Positions 42,401-51,658 of a DNA stretch of 64,000 nucleotides are shown here, one piece after another. The stretch spans positions 1-64,000 of the forward strand of contig UQYI01000010.1 of assembly GCA_900545265.1 (NCBI GenBank), in the 5' to 3' direction. The notes beneath the pieces are model-generated. The model was not told the DNA's origin, did no database searches, and saw only the letters and a program-made list of their open reading frames with translations. The DNA is from an uncultured Eubacteriales bacterium. GTDB taxonomy: Bacteria; Bacillota; Clostridia; Christensenellales; CAG-138. The first letter of the stretch is position 1. Every line of letters starts with the position of its first letter. The translations under genes were made by a program, and so were the position numbers.

Positions 42401-45400
42401 CGCCCCTGACCCAGCCTGCCTTTACCGCAGAGGGTCTGGTCAACGGCGATACGGCAGAGAAGATCTCCCTGTCCATGACGGCGGAGAGCACCATCACCAA
42501 CGTGGGCAGCGTATCCAACGTGATCGACAGAACCACCGTGCAGTATGACGGCGGCGCTCTGCCTGCCTATTACACCCTGACCCTTCAGCCTGGCACCCTG
42601 ACCGTTACCCAGGCGGAGGAAGCCGTGGTAGAGGTACGGGGCGGCACCGACACCGTGGTCTATAACGGCAGCGAACAGTCCGTAGAGGGCTGGGTGATCG
42701 AAAGCAACCCCGCCGATGCCATCGTGACCCTGAAAGAGGGCAAGAGAGCACGGGCTGCCGGTACGGACGTAAATACCTATTATATGGGCCTGACGGCAGA
42801 GGACTTCACCGCCGTTTCCCCCAACTACAAGACCGTGACCGTTCGCTATACGGACGGCTGGCTGAAGATCACCCCCATCACCGATGAGGTCACCGTGACC
42901 ATCACCGGCAACACCGACACCGTGGTCTACAACGGCACCGAGCAGTCCGTTACGGGCTATACCACCGATGTGGGCGAAAAGGCCATTGACGTGACCCTGA
43001 ACCAGTCCGGCAAGGATACGGCCAAGGGCACCAATGTGGGCAAGTACATGATGGGCCTGACTGTGGCCGACTTTACCGTTACTTCCGGGAACTACAGCAA
43101 CATCCGGGTAGTGGTAGTGGATGGCTGGCTGGAGATCACACCGGCTTCCATTGAACAGTATGCAACCCTCACACCTCAGGATGTGAGCAAGTATTACGAC
43201 GGCACGCCTCTGGCCGCAGGCACGGCCACTGCTGCAGACAGCAACGGCGGGGAGCTGCTGGTGGAATACAGCGTGGACGGGGAGACCTGGGTAACGGATC
43301 CCGCAGGCATCACCGCCCTGAATGTTTCCGACAGCAAGACCCTGCAGGTACGGGCCTCCGGCAGCAACTATGCGGGCTATCTGACCGGCACCCAGAAGGT
43401 GACCATCAACAGACGGCCTGTGACCCTGACCTCTGCCACCGCAGAGAAGGTCTATGACGGCACGCCCCTGACCGACGGCACCGTTACCGTCTCCGAGATG
43501 GGCTTTGCACAGGGCGAAGGCGCCGATTACAGCGTAACGGGCAGCCAGCTCCACAAGGGCTTCAGCGCCAATGCCTTCACCTATACGCTCCACGAGAATA
43601 CGCTGGAGGAGAATTACCTGATCAAGACCGTGCCCGGCACCCTGACCGTTACGGCCCGGCCCCTGACCATCACCGCCGGTTCTGCCAGCAAGCAGTATGA
43701 CGGCACGCCTCTGGCCAGAAACAGCTACACCAGCGAAGGGCTGGCCGCCGGGGACGCCATACAGACCGTTACCGTTACCGGCACCATCACCTATACGGGC
43801 AGCGTGCCCAACGTGCCTTCCGACGCCGTGATCCATAACGGCGCAGGGGAGGATGTTACCGGGGATTACGAGATCACCTATAACAACGGCACCCTGACCA
43901 TTACCGTCAACGAGAAGATCCTGAAGGTAGAGGCCAACAGCAACAGCTGGAAGTATGACGGGGAGAACCACCGGGACGGCGGCTACACCGTGATCTATGA
44001 CGGCGTCAGCTACACCGTGGCCGCAGGAGATTCCCTGACCCTGCCCACCGGCGACAAGGTGACCGTGACCATCACCGCCGTGGTGAAGAACGTGTCCGAT
44101 ACGGCGGCAGGCAACAATGCCATCGTGAAGCTGGATCTGCAGCATGCGGATCAGTATAAGATCAAGGAAGAGAAGGACGGCACTCTGACCATTACCGCCA
44201 GAAAGCTCACCCTGACTTCCGGCAGCGATGAGAAGGAATACGACGGTACACCCCTGACCAGCAAGGTCGTGGATGTCACCGGAGACGGCTTTGTAAAGGG
44301 CGAGGGGGCACAGTTTGATGTGACCGGCAGCCAGACCGAAGCCGGGGAAAGCGACAATACCTTCACCTACACCCTGAACAGGAACACCCTGGCAGAGAAC
44401 TATGAGATTACCCCCGTATTGGGCAGCCTGACCGTTACCAGGCGGGGCGCCGGAGAAAAGAAGGTAAAGATCATCGCCAACAGTTACACCGTAGAGTATG
44501 ACGGCAGGTTCCATGGGGCGAATGGCTATACCACTGAGTATCTGGCTCCGGGTCACAAGGTGAAGAAGCTCATTCTCGCCGGCGGACGGACGGATGCCGG
44601 GGAGTATCCCGGAGAGTTCGTTCCCTACGATGCCGCCATTGTGGATGCAAACGGGAATGATGTGACCCATAACTACGTGATCACCTATGTGGCCGGTGAC
44701 CTGACCATCACCAAGCGGGGTCTTGACCCCAAGAACCCCGTGATCGTCCGGGCGGACAACAGCGAGGTGGAGTATGACGGTCAGCCCCACGGCTATGTGG
44801 GCCACACTGCCTCCAATCTGGCGGAAGGCCACAGCGTCCAGTCGGTAGAAAGCAGCTTCACCGCTACGGAAGCCGGCTACTACGAGACCATGATCGACGT
44901 ATCTGACGCCGTTATCGTGGATGCAAAGGGGAACGATGTGACCCGGAACTATGCGATCACCTATATCTTCGGCAACCTGCGCATCACCAAGCGGGGCGCC
45001 GGGGAAAGAAAGGTGCTGATTATCGCCCGGGACAACACCGTGGAATATGACGGCCAGCCCCACGGCCAGAACGGCATTGATACGGACTATCTGGCTCCCG
45101 GCCACAGAGTGGCGGATGTGACCATTGATGGCGAAAAGATCAATGCCGGCAGGTATGCCGCTCTGCTGTATCCCTATGACGCTGTCATCGTGGATGCAGA
45201 GGGGAACGATGTGACCCACAACTACAAGCTGACCTATGTGAAGGGCACCCTGGAGATCACTCCCTATGCAGGGGAAGTGGTGGTGACTATCACCGGCAAC
45301 CACGACAGAGTGCACTATGACGGAGAGGAGCATACCGTAAGCGGCTACACCGTGGATATCGATACGGCTCTGTATACCGAGGCGGACTTCCGCTTCAAGG

Positions 45401-46338
45401 GCACGGCTTCCGTGACCAAGGTCTATCCCGGCACCTATGCTATGGGCCTGCAGGAGAAGGACTTTGTAAACCTGAACGAGAACCTTGCCAACGTAAAGTT
45501 CGTGGTGACGGACGGCTATCTGGAGATCTACACCAAGAAGTTCATGGTGGCCTGGATGTACGATACCAACCAGATGGTCAACGGCAGCCAGCCCAGCGAG
45601 GCCTTTACGGCCATGACGGACTATATCCACCGGAAGGATGTATCTTTGGTGCTCCACACGGGCAACATGGTGGAGAATGCCGCCGATGCAGGCCAGTGGA
45701 AGGTGTTCAACGACGCCATGCAGAAGCTCTATGACGATGCAGGCAAGGATGTGCTCATGGTAGCCGGAGAGAAGGAGGCCGCCGCAGGCAGCCTGTTCCT
45801 CCAGCAGCCCGTGCGGGAGGGCTTCGATGAGAAGGATCTCTTTGAGGGCGGCAAGGGCTTTGTCTACCGCTTCCGCATCGGCGACAAGCGGATGATCCTG
45901 GTGGGTCTGGGTGAAGACGCCATGACCGAAGAAGGGCTCAAGTGGGCCAAGGAACGCTTCGATTCCGACAAGAAGGCCGTAGGCATCCTGATGGTGCACA
46001 CCTACCTGCTGGCGGATATGACCCAGAAGCAGAAGATCGCCGACAGCGCCCTGAAGCTGGAAGAGAACGTAGTCAAGCCCTGCTCCAACGTGCGTCTGGT
46101 GCTCAGCAGCAATGCAGGCTATGCCAGCCACCATTACTTCTACTATGGTATGCGCAAGACCACGGCCATCAACGTGGATATCGAAGCGGCCGCTAAGGAA
46201 GGCTACTTCACCATGCTGACCTTTGATAAGGACTTCCATTACGTAGCCGTGAACAGCCTGAGCCCCTATCGGAACGATTACATCTATAACGATGAAAAGG
46301 CCGAGCTGGAGCGGTACCACCTGGGAGAACTGTATTAA
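39436..46338 (+). CDS. Giant secreted protein with InlB-B and MBG repeats, interrupted by one TAG
   Basis: ATG 39436 (AAGGAGG upstream) starts a signal peptide (SKVTAWVLTFMMLFTALPVN). The frame runs 2,300 codons apart from one TAG at 40585-40587 (codon 384; GCC-TAG-TAC). Residues about 90-960 contain Listeria-type InlB B repeats (EGYRFDGWYAGES, PGYVFNGWFTEAG and similar). Residues about 975-2030 are successive MBG-type domains, each with a KVYDGTPL or VEYDGQPHG entry and a TLTVT or DLTIT exit. The last 265 residues resemble a calcineurin-like phosphoesterase whose metal ligands are mostly replaced. No LPXTG or SLH anchor is seen. Likely an exported adhesin or matrix protein. Whether the TAG is read through, a mutation or an error is unknown; without read-through only 383 aa would be secreted. 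Confidence 0.8.
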
Positions 46339-46376
46339 AACTTCTTTAAGTCAACAGGGCTTAAGGATGTTCCTCG

Positions 46377-46408
46377 AAAACGCCCCGGAGAGATCCGGGG
46401 CGTTTTCC
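46377..46408. terminator. Terminator after the surface protein
   Basis: AAAACGCCCCGGA pairs exactly with TCCGGGGCGTTTT. Confidence 0.9.
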
Positions 46409-46508
46409 TATGCCCGGAATCCCGCAGCACGGCCGACAGAACAAGAACAGAACGGGAGCGCCGGGCGGCTTTTCCCATAGACAGGGGCGGAGTTCACACA
46501 AAGAACAC

Positions 46509-46538
46509 TTGTCAGAAAAGGCTGACCGGGCGTATAAT
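46509..46538 (+). promoter_or_regulatory. Promoter of a probably leaderless AraC gene
   Basis: TTGTCA (46509-46514), 18 bp, TATAAT (46533-46538). Transcription should start at about 46545, the A of the ATG. Confidence 0.7.
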
Positions 46539-46544
46539 ACAGGC

Positions 46545-47534
46545 ATGAAGTTAGATAGCCTGAACCAAACCTGCCGGGAGACCAGGTCCATACAGCCGGA
46601 ACATGCCTGCGGGCAGCCGGAACCAAAGGTGCAGCTGCTTTGCGGCGGCGCGGTGAGTCTCACCGTATACCCGGTGTTCCCGGGAATAGAGATACGGTAT
46701 ATAGATGCCCATACCTCCAGCTGCTGCCTGCCCCGCAGCGGAGGGAAGATCATGGAGATCACCCACTGCCGGGAGGGCCGTATAGAGTATCACAGCGGGG
46801 AAAGCTATTACTTTCTGGCTCCGGGAGACCTGTCTGTAGCCTGGGAGGAAAGTCTGACAGGGCCGGCCCTGTTCCCTACGGGGCACTACCATGGCATTAC
46901 GGTGGCCCTGGATCCTGCCCGGAGCCCGGACTGCCTTTCCTGCTTTCTTTCGGATGTAAATGTGGGCGTCGGCACTCTGGGAGACCGGTTTCTGGGGGAT
47001 ACCTCCTATTTTGCCTGCCGCTCTTCCAGCGGGGTGCGGCATATTTTTTCGGAGCTGTATTCCGTGCCGGAAAGCATCCGCAAGGGGTATTTCAAGGTGA
47101 AGATACTGGAGCTGCTGCTTTTTTTAAGCGCCTTTCCTCTGGAGGGAGAACCCCGGCGGAGGGGCTACAGCAACGGGCAGGTGCAGCTGGCCAAGGAGGT
47201 GGAAGCTTATCTGCTGGCCAACCGGGATGGCAAATGCACCTCCGAAGCGCTGGCAGCCCGGTTCTGCGTTTCCACTTCGGCTTTGCAGCAGAGCTTTCGG
47301 GGGGTATACGGCATGTCCCCGGCAGCCTTTCTGCGGGCGCAGAAGATGCATGGGGCGGCGGAGCTCCTGCGGAAAACGGATCGGACGGTGCTGGATATTG
47401 CGGGGGAATTCGGGTATGATAATCCCAGCAAATTTGCCCGGGCTTTCCGGGCCGTCATAGGCGTATCCCCCAATGCATACCGCTGCGGCATGGAGCGGGA
47501 CAGCTGTGCCCCGGCCGTAACAGGCGGGCAATAA
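46545..47534 (+). CDS. AraC-family transcriptional regulator
   Basis: 329 aa. N-terminal cupin-like sensor of about 220 residues (CREGRIEYHSGESYYFLAPG) and a C-terminal pair of helix-turn-helices: TSEALAARFCVSTSALQQSF and RTVLDIAGEFGYDNPSKFAR with the closing FRAVIGVSPNAYR. The start at ATG 46545 matches the predicted transcription start. Target unknown; no operon partner is close. Confidence 0.88.
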   Translation: MKLDSLNQTCRETRSIQPEHACGQPEPKVQLLCGGAVSLTVYPVFPGIEIRYIDAHTSSCCLPRSGGKIMEITHCREGRIEYHSGESYYFLAPGDLSVAWEESLTGPALFPTGHYHGITVALDPARSPDCLSCFLSDVNVGVGTLGDRFLGDTSYFACRSSSGVRHIFSELYSVPESIRKGYFKVKILELLLFLSAFPLEGEPRRRGYSNGQVQLAKEVEAYLLANRDGKCTSEALAARFCVSTSALQQSFRGVYGMSPAAFLRAQKMHGAAELLRKTDRTVLDIAGEFGYDNPSKFARAFRAVIGVSPNAYRCGMERDSCAPAVTGGQ

Positions 47535-47818
47535 GAAGGATGAAATACGGGCAGGCCCCTTTCGGTATTTTGTATGCCGGGAGGGGTCTTCTGGTGTGTG
47601 GCTTTGCCGGGGGGAAGGGGCATTGACGGAGCAGAGCGGGGGAGGAGAGCAGATGACGATCCGATCGTTTTGGCATGAACAGCAGCGAGGGACTGAAGGC
47701 GTATGGGAAAGGCACAGGTTCAAACTGCGGCAGGTGGGAGAGAGCACGGTGCCCTGGGGGCAGCCATGCCGGTTTTACGGATGAGATGGGCTGCATACCA
47801 TGGACGATCTGTCATTTT
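47535..47818. other. Gene-free stretch
   Basis: Contains only weak hairpins (about 47550-47590) and low-quality open frames. No gene recognised. Confidence 0.4.
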
Positions 47819-47867
47819 GGAGCCTTTTTTGCACGCTTTGGAGCGGAAGAAGGCTCCTTTTTCTTTT
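47819..47867 (+). terminator. Terminator-like hairpin before DUF3793 gene
   Basis: GGAGCCTT (47819-47826) pairs with AAGGCTCC (47850-47857), then TTTTTCTTTT. It sits 46 bases before a start codon, so it could be a leader attenuator. Confidence 0.55.
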
Positions 47868-47912
47868 ATACTCAAAGCATAAAAACAAGCTCCGGGAGGA
47901 AAAGAGGCATAT

Positions 47913-48398
47913 ATGTCGGAGGAGATACTGATCAGACAATGCGCCCCCACTTTAGCGGGGATCAAAACCGGCAGCCGCTTTCCCTGCCCATATGGGGATG
48001 CACCGGGGCTGCTGCAGGATCTGCGGGAACTGAACCGGCGGATAGTGCCCAAAGGACTGTGTCTGCTGCCCCTTTGCTGGCAGAGCCACCGGGCACTGCT
48101 GTATCTGTTTCGGCCCAGAGCGCTGGAACGGGATCTGAGGGGGGAGGAGACGGCCCGGCTGCTGGAGGCGGCAGGGTATCCCTCCCGGCGCAGCGGGGCG
48201 TGTCTGGGGCAGCTGATGCAGCGGCTGCGGGAAAAGAAAGACTTTCCCCATGAGATAGGACTGTTCCTCAGTTACCCGCCGGAGGATGTAAAGGGCTTTA
48301 TCGAAAACAGAGCGGCCAAAAGCAAGTGCACCGGCCACTGGAAGGTATACGGGGATGAGCGCCGGACCCGGGCCCTGTTTGAAAAATATGACCGCTGA
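47913..48398 (+). CDS. DUF3793 family protein
   Basis: 161 aa, GGGAGGAAAA upstream of ATG 47913. Family signature CAPTLAGIKTGSRF at the start and FPHEIGLFLSYPPEDVKGFI near residue 110, with a Cys in the middle (LCLLPLCWQ). Function is unknown, but it is repeatedly found beside flavodoxin genes in Clostridia, as here, hinting at an iron- or redox-linked role. Confidence 0.85.
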   Translation: MSEEILIRQCAPTLAGIKTGSRFPCPYGDAPGLLQDLRELNRRIVPKGLCLLPLCWQSHRALLYLFRPRALERDLRGEETARLLEAAGYPSRRSGACLGQLMQRLREKKDFPHEIGLFLSYPPEDVKGFIENRAAKSKCTGHWKVYGDERRTRALFEKYDR

Positions 48399-48496
48399 AC
48401 CCGGATCTATTGGGACTTGTGGCAGGCGGGGCACACACTGGATACCCTTATTGTGGAAACATAAAGCGTAAAAGAAGAAAGGAAGGTAAACAGCCT

Positions 48497-48922
48497 ATGA
48501 AAAAATGTGCAGTGATCTATTGGAGCGGCACCGGAAATACCGAAGCCATGGCGTAGGCCGTATTGGAGGGCATGGAGGCCGCAGGGGCGGAAGCCAGAAG
48601 CCTGACCCCCGATGGGGTGAACGCTGCCGAGCTGGCAGAGTTGGACGCCATTGCCTTTGGCTGCCCGGCTATGGGCGCAGAGGTACTGGAAGAAAGTGAG
48701 TTTGAGCCCATGTTTGCCGCCGTGGAAGGGGCTTTGGGCGGCAAGGCCGTGGCCCTGTTCGGCTCCTATGGCTGGGGCGACGGGGAATGGATGCGTTCCT
48801 GGGAGGAGCGGTGCCGGGAAGACGGCATACAGCTGGTGCAGGAAAGCGTCATCTGCTGCGGCGCACCGGACGCAGACGGGCTGGACAGCTGCCGGGCCTT
48901 GGGCCGGGCTCTGGGCGCATAA
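48497..48922 (+). CDS. Flavodoxin, interrupted by one TAG
   Basis: ATG 48497 gives MKKCAVIYWSGTGNTEAMA, then TAG (48554-48556), then AVLEGMEAAGAEAR in the same frame to 48922 (141 codons). The FMN-phosphate loop SGTGNTEAMA and later FGSYGWGDGEW are perfect flavodoxin motifs, and a residue such as Asn is normal where the TAG stands. It would be an electron carrier of the DUF3793 pair. Mutation, sequencing error or read-through cannot be told apart. Confidence 0.8.
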
Positions 48923-48923
48923 G

Positions 48924-49031
48924 GTGAGCAGATTTGTACGCCAGCGCCTGAAAAGAAGGTTGCCCCTGTGGGGCGCGGCGGCAGCGCTGCTCCTTTTGTC
49001 TCTCGGAGCAGGTGCGGGATCATTATTTTAA
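48924..49031 (+). CDS. Possible 35-aa membrane peptide
   Basis: GTG start directly after the flavodoxin stop. A basic head (RFVRQRLKRRLP) precedes one hydrophobic helix (WGAAAALLLLSLGAGAG). No clear ribosome site; may be translated by coupling. Low support. Confidence 0.3.
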   Translation: MSRFVRQRLKRRLPLWGAAAALLLLSLGAGAGSLF

Positions 49032-49164
49032 AGAATCAAGCAGTCTTTCCAATTCATCCATACTCCTACATTACAACCTCAGCGAAAGGGCTGTCCAAAG
49101 CGATGCGGGCGGCCTTTTCGTATGCAGAGGCGTGCCTTCTTGGGGCCGGGTATGATACGGCGGG

Positions 49165-49254
49165 GGAGCCTCGCCGCGCCGGGCGGGGCCCGGCGCCCCC
49201 CGGGCCGCCTGGGGCGGACCGGGCCTTGGCCCTGGAGGGCCAAGGCGAGGCTCC
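49165..49254. repeat. GC cloverleaf element 7
   Basis: Outer GGAGCCTCGCC (49165-49175) with 49244-49254. Arms 49176-49196, 49199-49223 (one mismatch) and 49224-49245. Most divergent copy. Confidence 0.75.
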
Positions 49255-49332
49255 AGGCTGCGTATACCGGGCAAGCCGGAGCGGGGACGTCCCAGGCGGC
49301 TTTTCCGGGGAGGGAGCGGGATACGGCGCAAA

Positions 49333-49359
49333 AAAACGGCGCTTGCGCAGCGCCGTTTT
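49333..49359. terminator. Bidirectional terminator
   Basis: AAAACGGCGCT pairs exactly with AGCGCCGTTTT; ends the dfx-rbr operon. Confidence 0.85.
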
Positions 49360-49374
49360 GTAGTGTATGCAGCA

Positions 49375-49749
49375 TCAGGCCTTCCAAAGGCCGTGAAGAT
49401 TGCAATAGGCGTAGACCGCCTCCGCTTCATCTCCCTGACTGAGGGCAAAGCTGGCTTCGGGTTTGTCGCCGGGGTGCAGGGATTTAAACTGCACGCCCTG
49501 CCGGGTTTGTAATGCAATCCATTCAATGTAGTGTACGGGCAGCATGGGATGCTCCGCCGCACCTACCCGGACGCGGACTATGTTTTGTTCTACAGTCCAG
49601 AGGGGCACATGCTTTTCTGCGGAAGCATCGGTGGTGCCGGGGATAAGCTCGGTCATTTTCTCCCCACAGCATACCAGGGGCACGCCGCTGTCCTTCACCT
49701 TGACCGTTATATTGCCGCAGTGCCTGCAGATGTAAAAACGCAGTTCCAT
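49375..49749 (-). CDS. dfx: Desulfoferrodoxin / superoxide reductase
   Basis: 124 aa. Reduces superoxide to peroxide without making oxygen. N-terminal Cys set (FYICRHCGN...LVCCGEKM) is the desulforedoxin-like iron site. The catalytic iron site has the expected ligands: His in EKHVPLW, two His in HPMLPVHYIEWI, and Cys-His in CNLHG. Start at ATG 49749. It follows the rubrerythrin gene by 16 bp in the same direction; rubrerythrin would remove the peroxide formed. Confidence 0.9.
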   Translation of the reverse strand: MELRFYICRHCGNITVKVKDSGVPLVCCGEKMTELIPGTTDASAEKHVPLWTVEQNIVRVRVGAAEHPMLPVHYIEWIALQTRQGVQFKSLHPGDKPEASFALSQGDEAEAVYAYCNLHGLWKA

Positions 49750-49765
49750 ATTTTTACGCTCTTTC

Positions 49766-50302
49766 TTAGTAATTCTGGGCGTGTACTTCAAAGTAGCTCT
49801 GCGGATGAGCGCAGACGGGGCAAACCTCGGGCGCCTTGGTGCCCACTACGATGTGGCCGCAGTTCCGGCATTCCCAGATCTTCACTTCGCTCTTTTCAAA
49901 GACGGCGGCGGTCTCTACGTTCTTCAGCAGGGCGCGGTACCGCTCCTCATGGTGCTTTTCGATCTCACCCACCAGACGGAACTTTACAGCCAGATCGTGG
50001 AAGCCTTCGGCCTCGGCGGTTTTGGCAAAGTCCTCATACATATCCGTCCACTCATAATTTTCCCCGTCGGCGGCGGCGGCCAGATTTTCGGCGGTGCTGC
50101 CGATGCCGCTGAGCTCCTTGAACCACATCTTGGCGTGTTCCTTTTCGTTATCGGCGGTCTTGAGGAACAGGGAGGAGATCTGCTCATAGCCTTCCTTCTT
50201 GGCTACGCTGGCAAAATAGGTATACTTGTTCCGGGCCTGAGATTCCCCGGCAAAGGCGGCCTGAAGGTTCTTTTCCGTCTGGGTTCCTGCGTATTTGCTC
50301 AT
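49766..50302 (-). CDS. rbr: Rubrerythrin
   Basis: 178 aa. The di-iron four-helix domain carries E-x-x-R-N motifs (AFAGESQARNKYTYF; ADNEKEHAKMWF; VGEIEKHHEERY) and the C-terminal rubredoxin domain CRNCGH...CPVCAHPQ holds one Fe(Cys)4. It reduces hydrogen peroxide to water. First gene of the rbr-dfx operon behind a consensus promoter with a PerR-like box; AAAGGAG precedes ATG 50302. Confidence 0.95.
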   Translation of the reverse strand: MSKYAGTQTEKNLQAAFAGESQARNKYTYFASVAKKEGYEQISSLFLKTADNEKEHAKMWFKELSGIGSTAENLAAAADGENYEWTDMYEDFAKTAEAEGFHDLAVKFRLVGEIEKHHEERYRALLKNVETAAVFEKSEVKIWECRNCGHIVVGTKAPEVCPVCAHPQSYFEVHAQNY

Positions 50303-50359
50303 GATTTGCTTCTCCTTTTGTATGATTGATTTTATTTTGCTCTAAAACAGTAACGATTC

Positions 50360-50404
50360 TTATTACTATAATTAGAGTATACACGGGAAAACCGCTTCTG
50401 TCAA
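50360..50404 (-). promoter_or_regulatory. rbr promoter with PerR-like box
   Basis: Minus strand TTGACA (50404-50399), 17 bp, TATACT (50381-50376). TTATTACTATAATTA (50360-50374), just after the start of transcription, matches the PerR consensus at 10 of 14 fixed positions. Confidence 0.65.
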
Positions 50405-50459
50405 TAGGAAAACGCAAAAAAGTTAGTTTTCCTTATGTTGGGAGCGGCAGCGGGGGCAG

Positions 50460-50488
50460 GCATACTTTTTGCGGCTGGGCCATACACT
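50460..50488 (+). promoter_or_regulatory. Sigma-E-like sporulation promoter
   Basis: GCATACT (50460-50466), 14-bp spacer, CATACACT (50481-50488), close to the sigma-E pattern (ATA-type -35, CATACAnT -10). Confidence 0.6.
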
Positions 50489-50514
50489 TCCATATATGCC
50501 ATTGGGAGGGGAGT

Positions 50515-50775
50515 ATGGAAGATAGAGCCTGCCTGCTGGGCAAGTATATAGCAGAGACCGGCAGCACCGTCCGCCGGGCGGCACAGGTCTTTGCCATCAG
50601 CAAATCCACGGTGCATAAGGATGTTACCGTGAAGCTCCGCCGGGAGGATCGGGCCCTGTATGCCCGGGTGCGGGAGGTGCTGGAGAAGAACAAGGCCGAG
50701 CGGCACATCCGGGGCGGACTGGCCACCCGGGAGAAATTCCTCCACCGGGAAGAGACGCCCCTCTCCCGGCCCTGA
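50515..50775 (+). CDS. spoIIID: Sporulation transcription factor SpoIIID
   Basis: 86 aa, GGGAGGGG before ATG 50515. It shows the SpoIIID helix-turn-helix TVRRAAQVFAISKSTVHKDV and the basic C-terminal helix (HIRGGLATREKFL). In Bacillus subtilis it acts in the mother cell after sigma-E, turning many genes on or off. The sigma-E-like promoter supports this role. It marks the host as a spore former or a descendant of one. Confidence 0.93.
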   Translation: MEDRACLLGKYIAETGSTVRRAAQVFAISKSTVHKDVTVKLRREDRALYARVREVLEKNKAERHIRGGLATREKFLHREETPLSRP

Positions 50776-50827
50776 GGGGAACCGGGCCTGGGACGCGGGG
50801 ATATGGGGAAGGCGGGAACTCGGGGAG

Positions 50828-50913
50828 CGGAGCCCCGGGTTTGCCCCGGAGGGGCAAAGGCCGGGCCGCTTTGGCGGCCCGGCAGCGCCGCAGGGCGGCG
50901 CTCCGGGGCTCCG
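50828..50913. repeat. GC cloverleaf element 8
   Basis: Outer CGGAGCCCCGG (50828-50838) with CCGGGGCTCCG (50903-50913). Arms 50840-50858, 50860-50883 (10 bp) and 50884-50902. Flank GGGACGCGG at 50790-50798. Confidence 0.9.
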
Positions 50914-51001
50914 CCTTTCGTGCCGGTGGAAGGGGCTGCGGGGCACGTCCCCACCCTCGGCGCCGCAGAAGAGGGAGTGGGCGGGGTTGGTTTACGGCGG
51001 T

Positions 51002-51658
51002 TCAGACAGAGGCGTCTTCGCCGTAGGGCACGCAGGCCGCAGCGGCGGCATAGACCCGGGCGGCCCCCGCTTTCTTCAGGGCGGCGGCGCAGGCGCACAG
51101 GGTGGCGCCGGTGGTGCATACATCGTCCACCAGAATGATCCGCCGGCCCGCCGCCTCCGGGGCTGCCATAAAGGCGTTTTCCAGATTTTTCTGCCTTTCT
51201 TCGGCAGAAAGTCCCTTCTGGGCCCGGGTCAGCCGGGTCTTTTTCAGCAGGGCGGGGCACACCGGCAGCCCATAGGCGGAAGAAAGATACAAAGCCAGCT
51301 CCCGGCTCTGGTTATAGCCCCGGGTCAGGGCTTTCAGGGGGTGCAGGGGCACGGGCACCAGCACTTCTCCCCGCCAGTGAGAGGGAAGGCGCATATACTG
51401 GGCAAAAAATCCCCCCAGATACAGCTGCTCCCGGTTTTTGAACCGGGAGATGGCCCCCGGCACCTCTCCCGCATACAAAAGCCCCGCCGTCAGCCCATCC
51501 AGAGGGAAGGGAGCGGCGGGGGCAGGGCAAAGGCGCAGGGATTTCCGGCAGGCAGAACAAAGGCCCTCCGGCCCCAGCACTTCTTCCTTTTGGCACAGGC
51601 AGCAGCGGTGCAGGGAGCCGAAAAGCAGCTCATGAAGGGCGCGGCGGTCAATCCTCAT
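51002..51658 (-). CDS. comF: ComF family phosphoribosyltransferase-like protein
   Basis: 218 aa. N-terminal zinc site (CCLCQKEE...CSACRKSL), middle PVPLHPLKALTRGYNQSREL and C-terminal phosphoribosyltransferase loop IILVDDVCTTGATL. ComF is needed for DNA uptake in transformable bacteria; its reaction is not settled. It begins 11 bases inside the end of recD2, so the two are translated together. Confidence 0.9.
   Translation of the reverse strand: MRIDRRALHELLFGSLHRCCLCQKEEVLGPEGLCSACRKSLRLCPAPAAPFPLDGLTAGLLYAGEVPGAISRFKNREQLYLGGFFAQYMRLPSHWRGEVLVPVPLHPLKALTRGYNQSRELALYLSSAYGLPVCPALLKKTRLTRAQKGLSAEERQKNLENAFMAAPEAAGRRIILVDDVCTTGATLCACAAALKKAGAARVYAAAAACVPYGEDASV

Noticed and set aside
39373..46320. 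Minus-strand open frame of 2,315 codons
   Set aside because: It is antisense to the MBG surface protein. It is long only because the sense gene is GC-rich and repeats the same codons; it has no ribosome site and a low-complexity product.
39436..48922. Full reassignment of TAG to an amino acid
   Set aside because: Several intact genes in the window end in TAG at the expected length.
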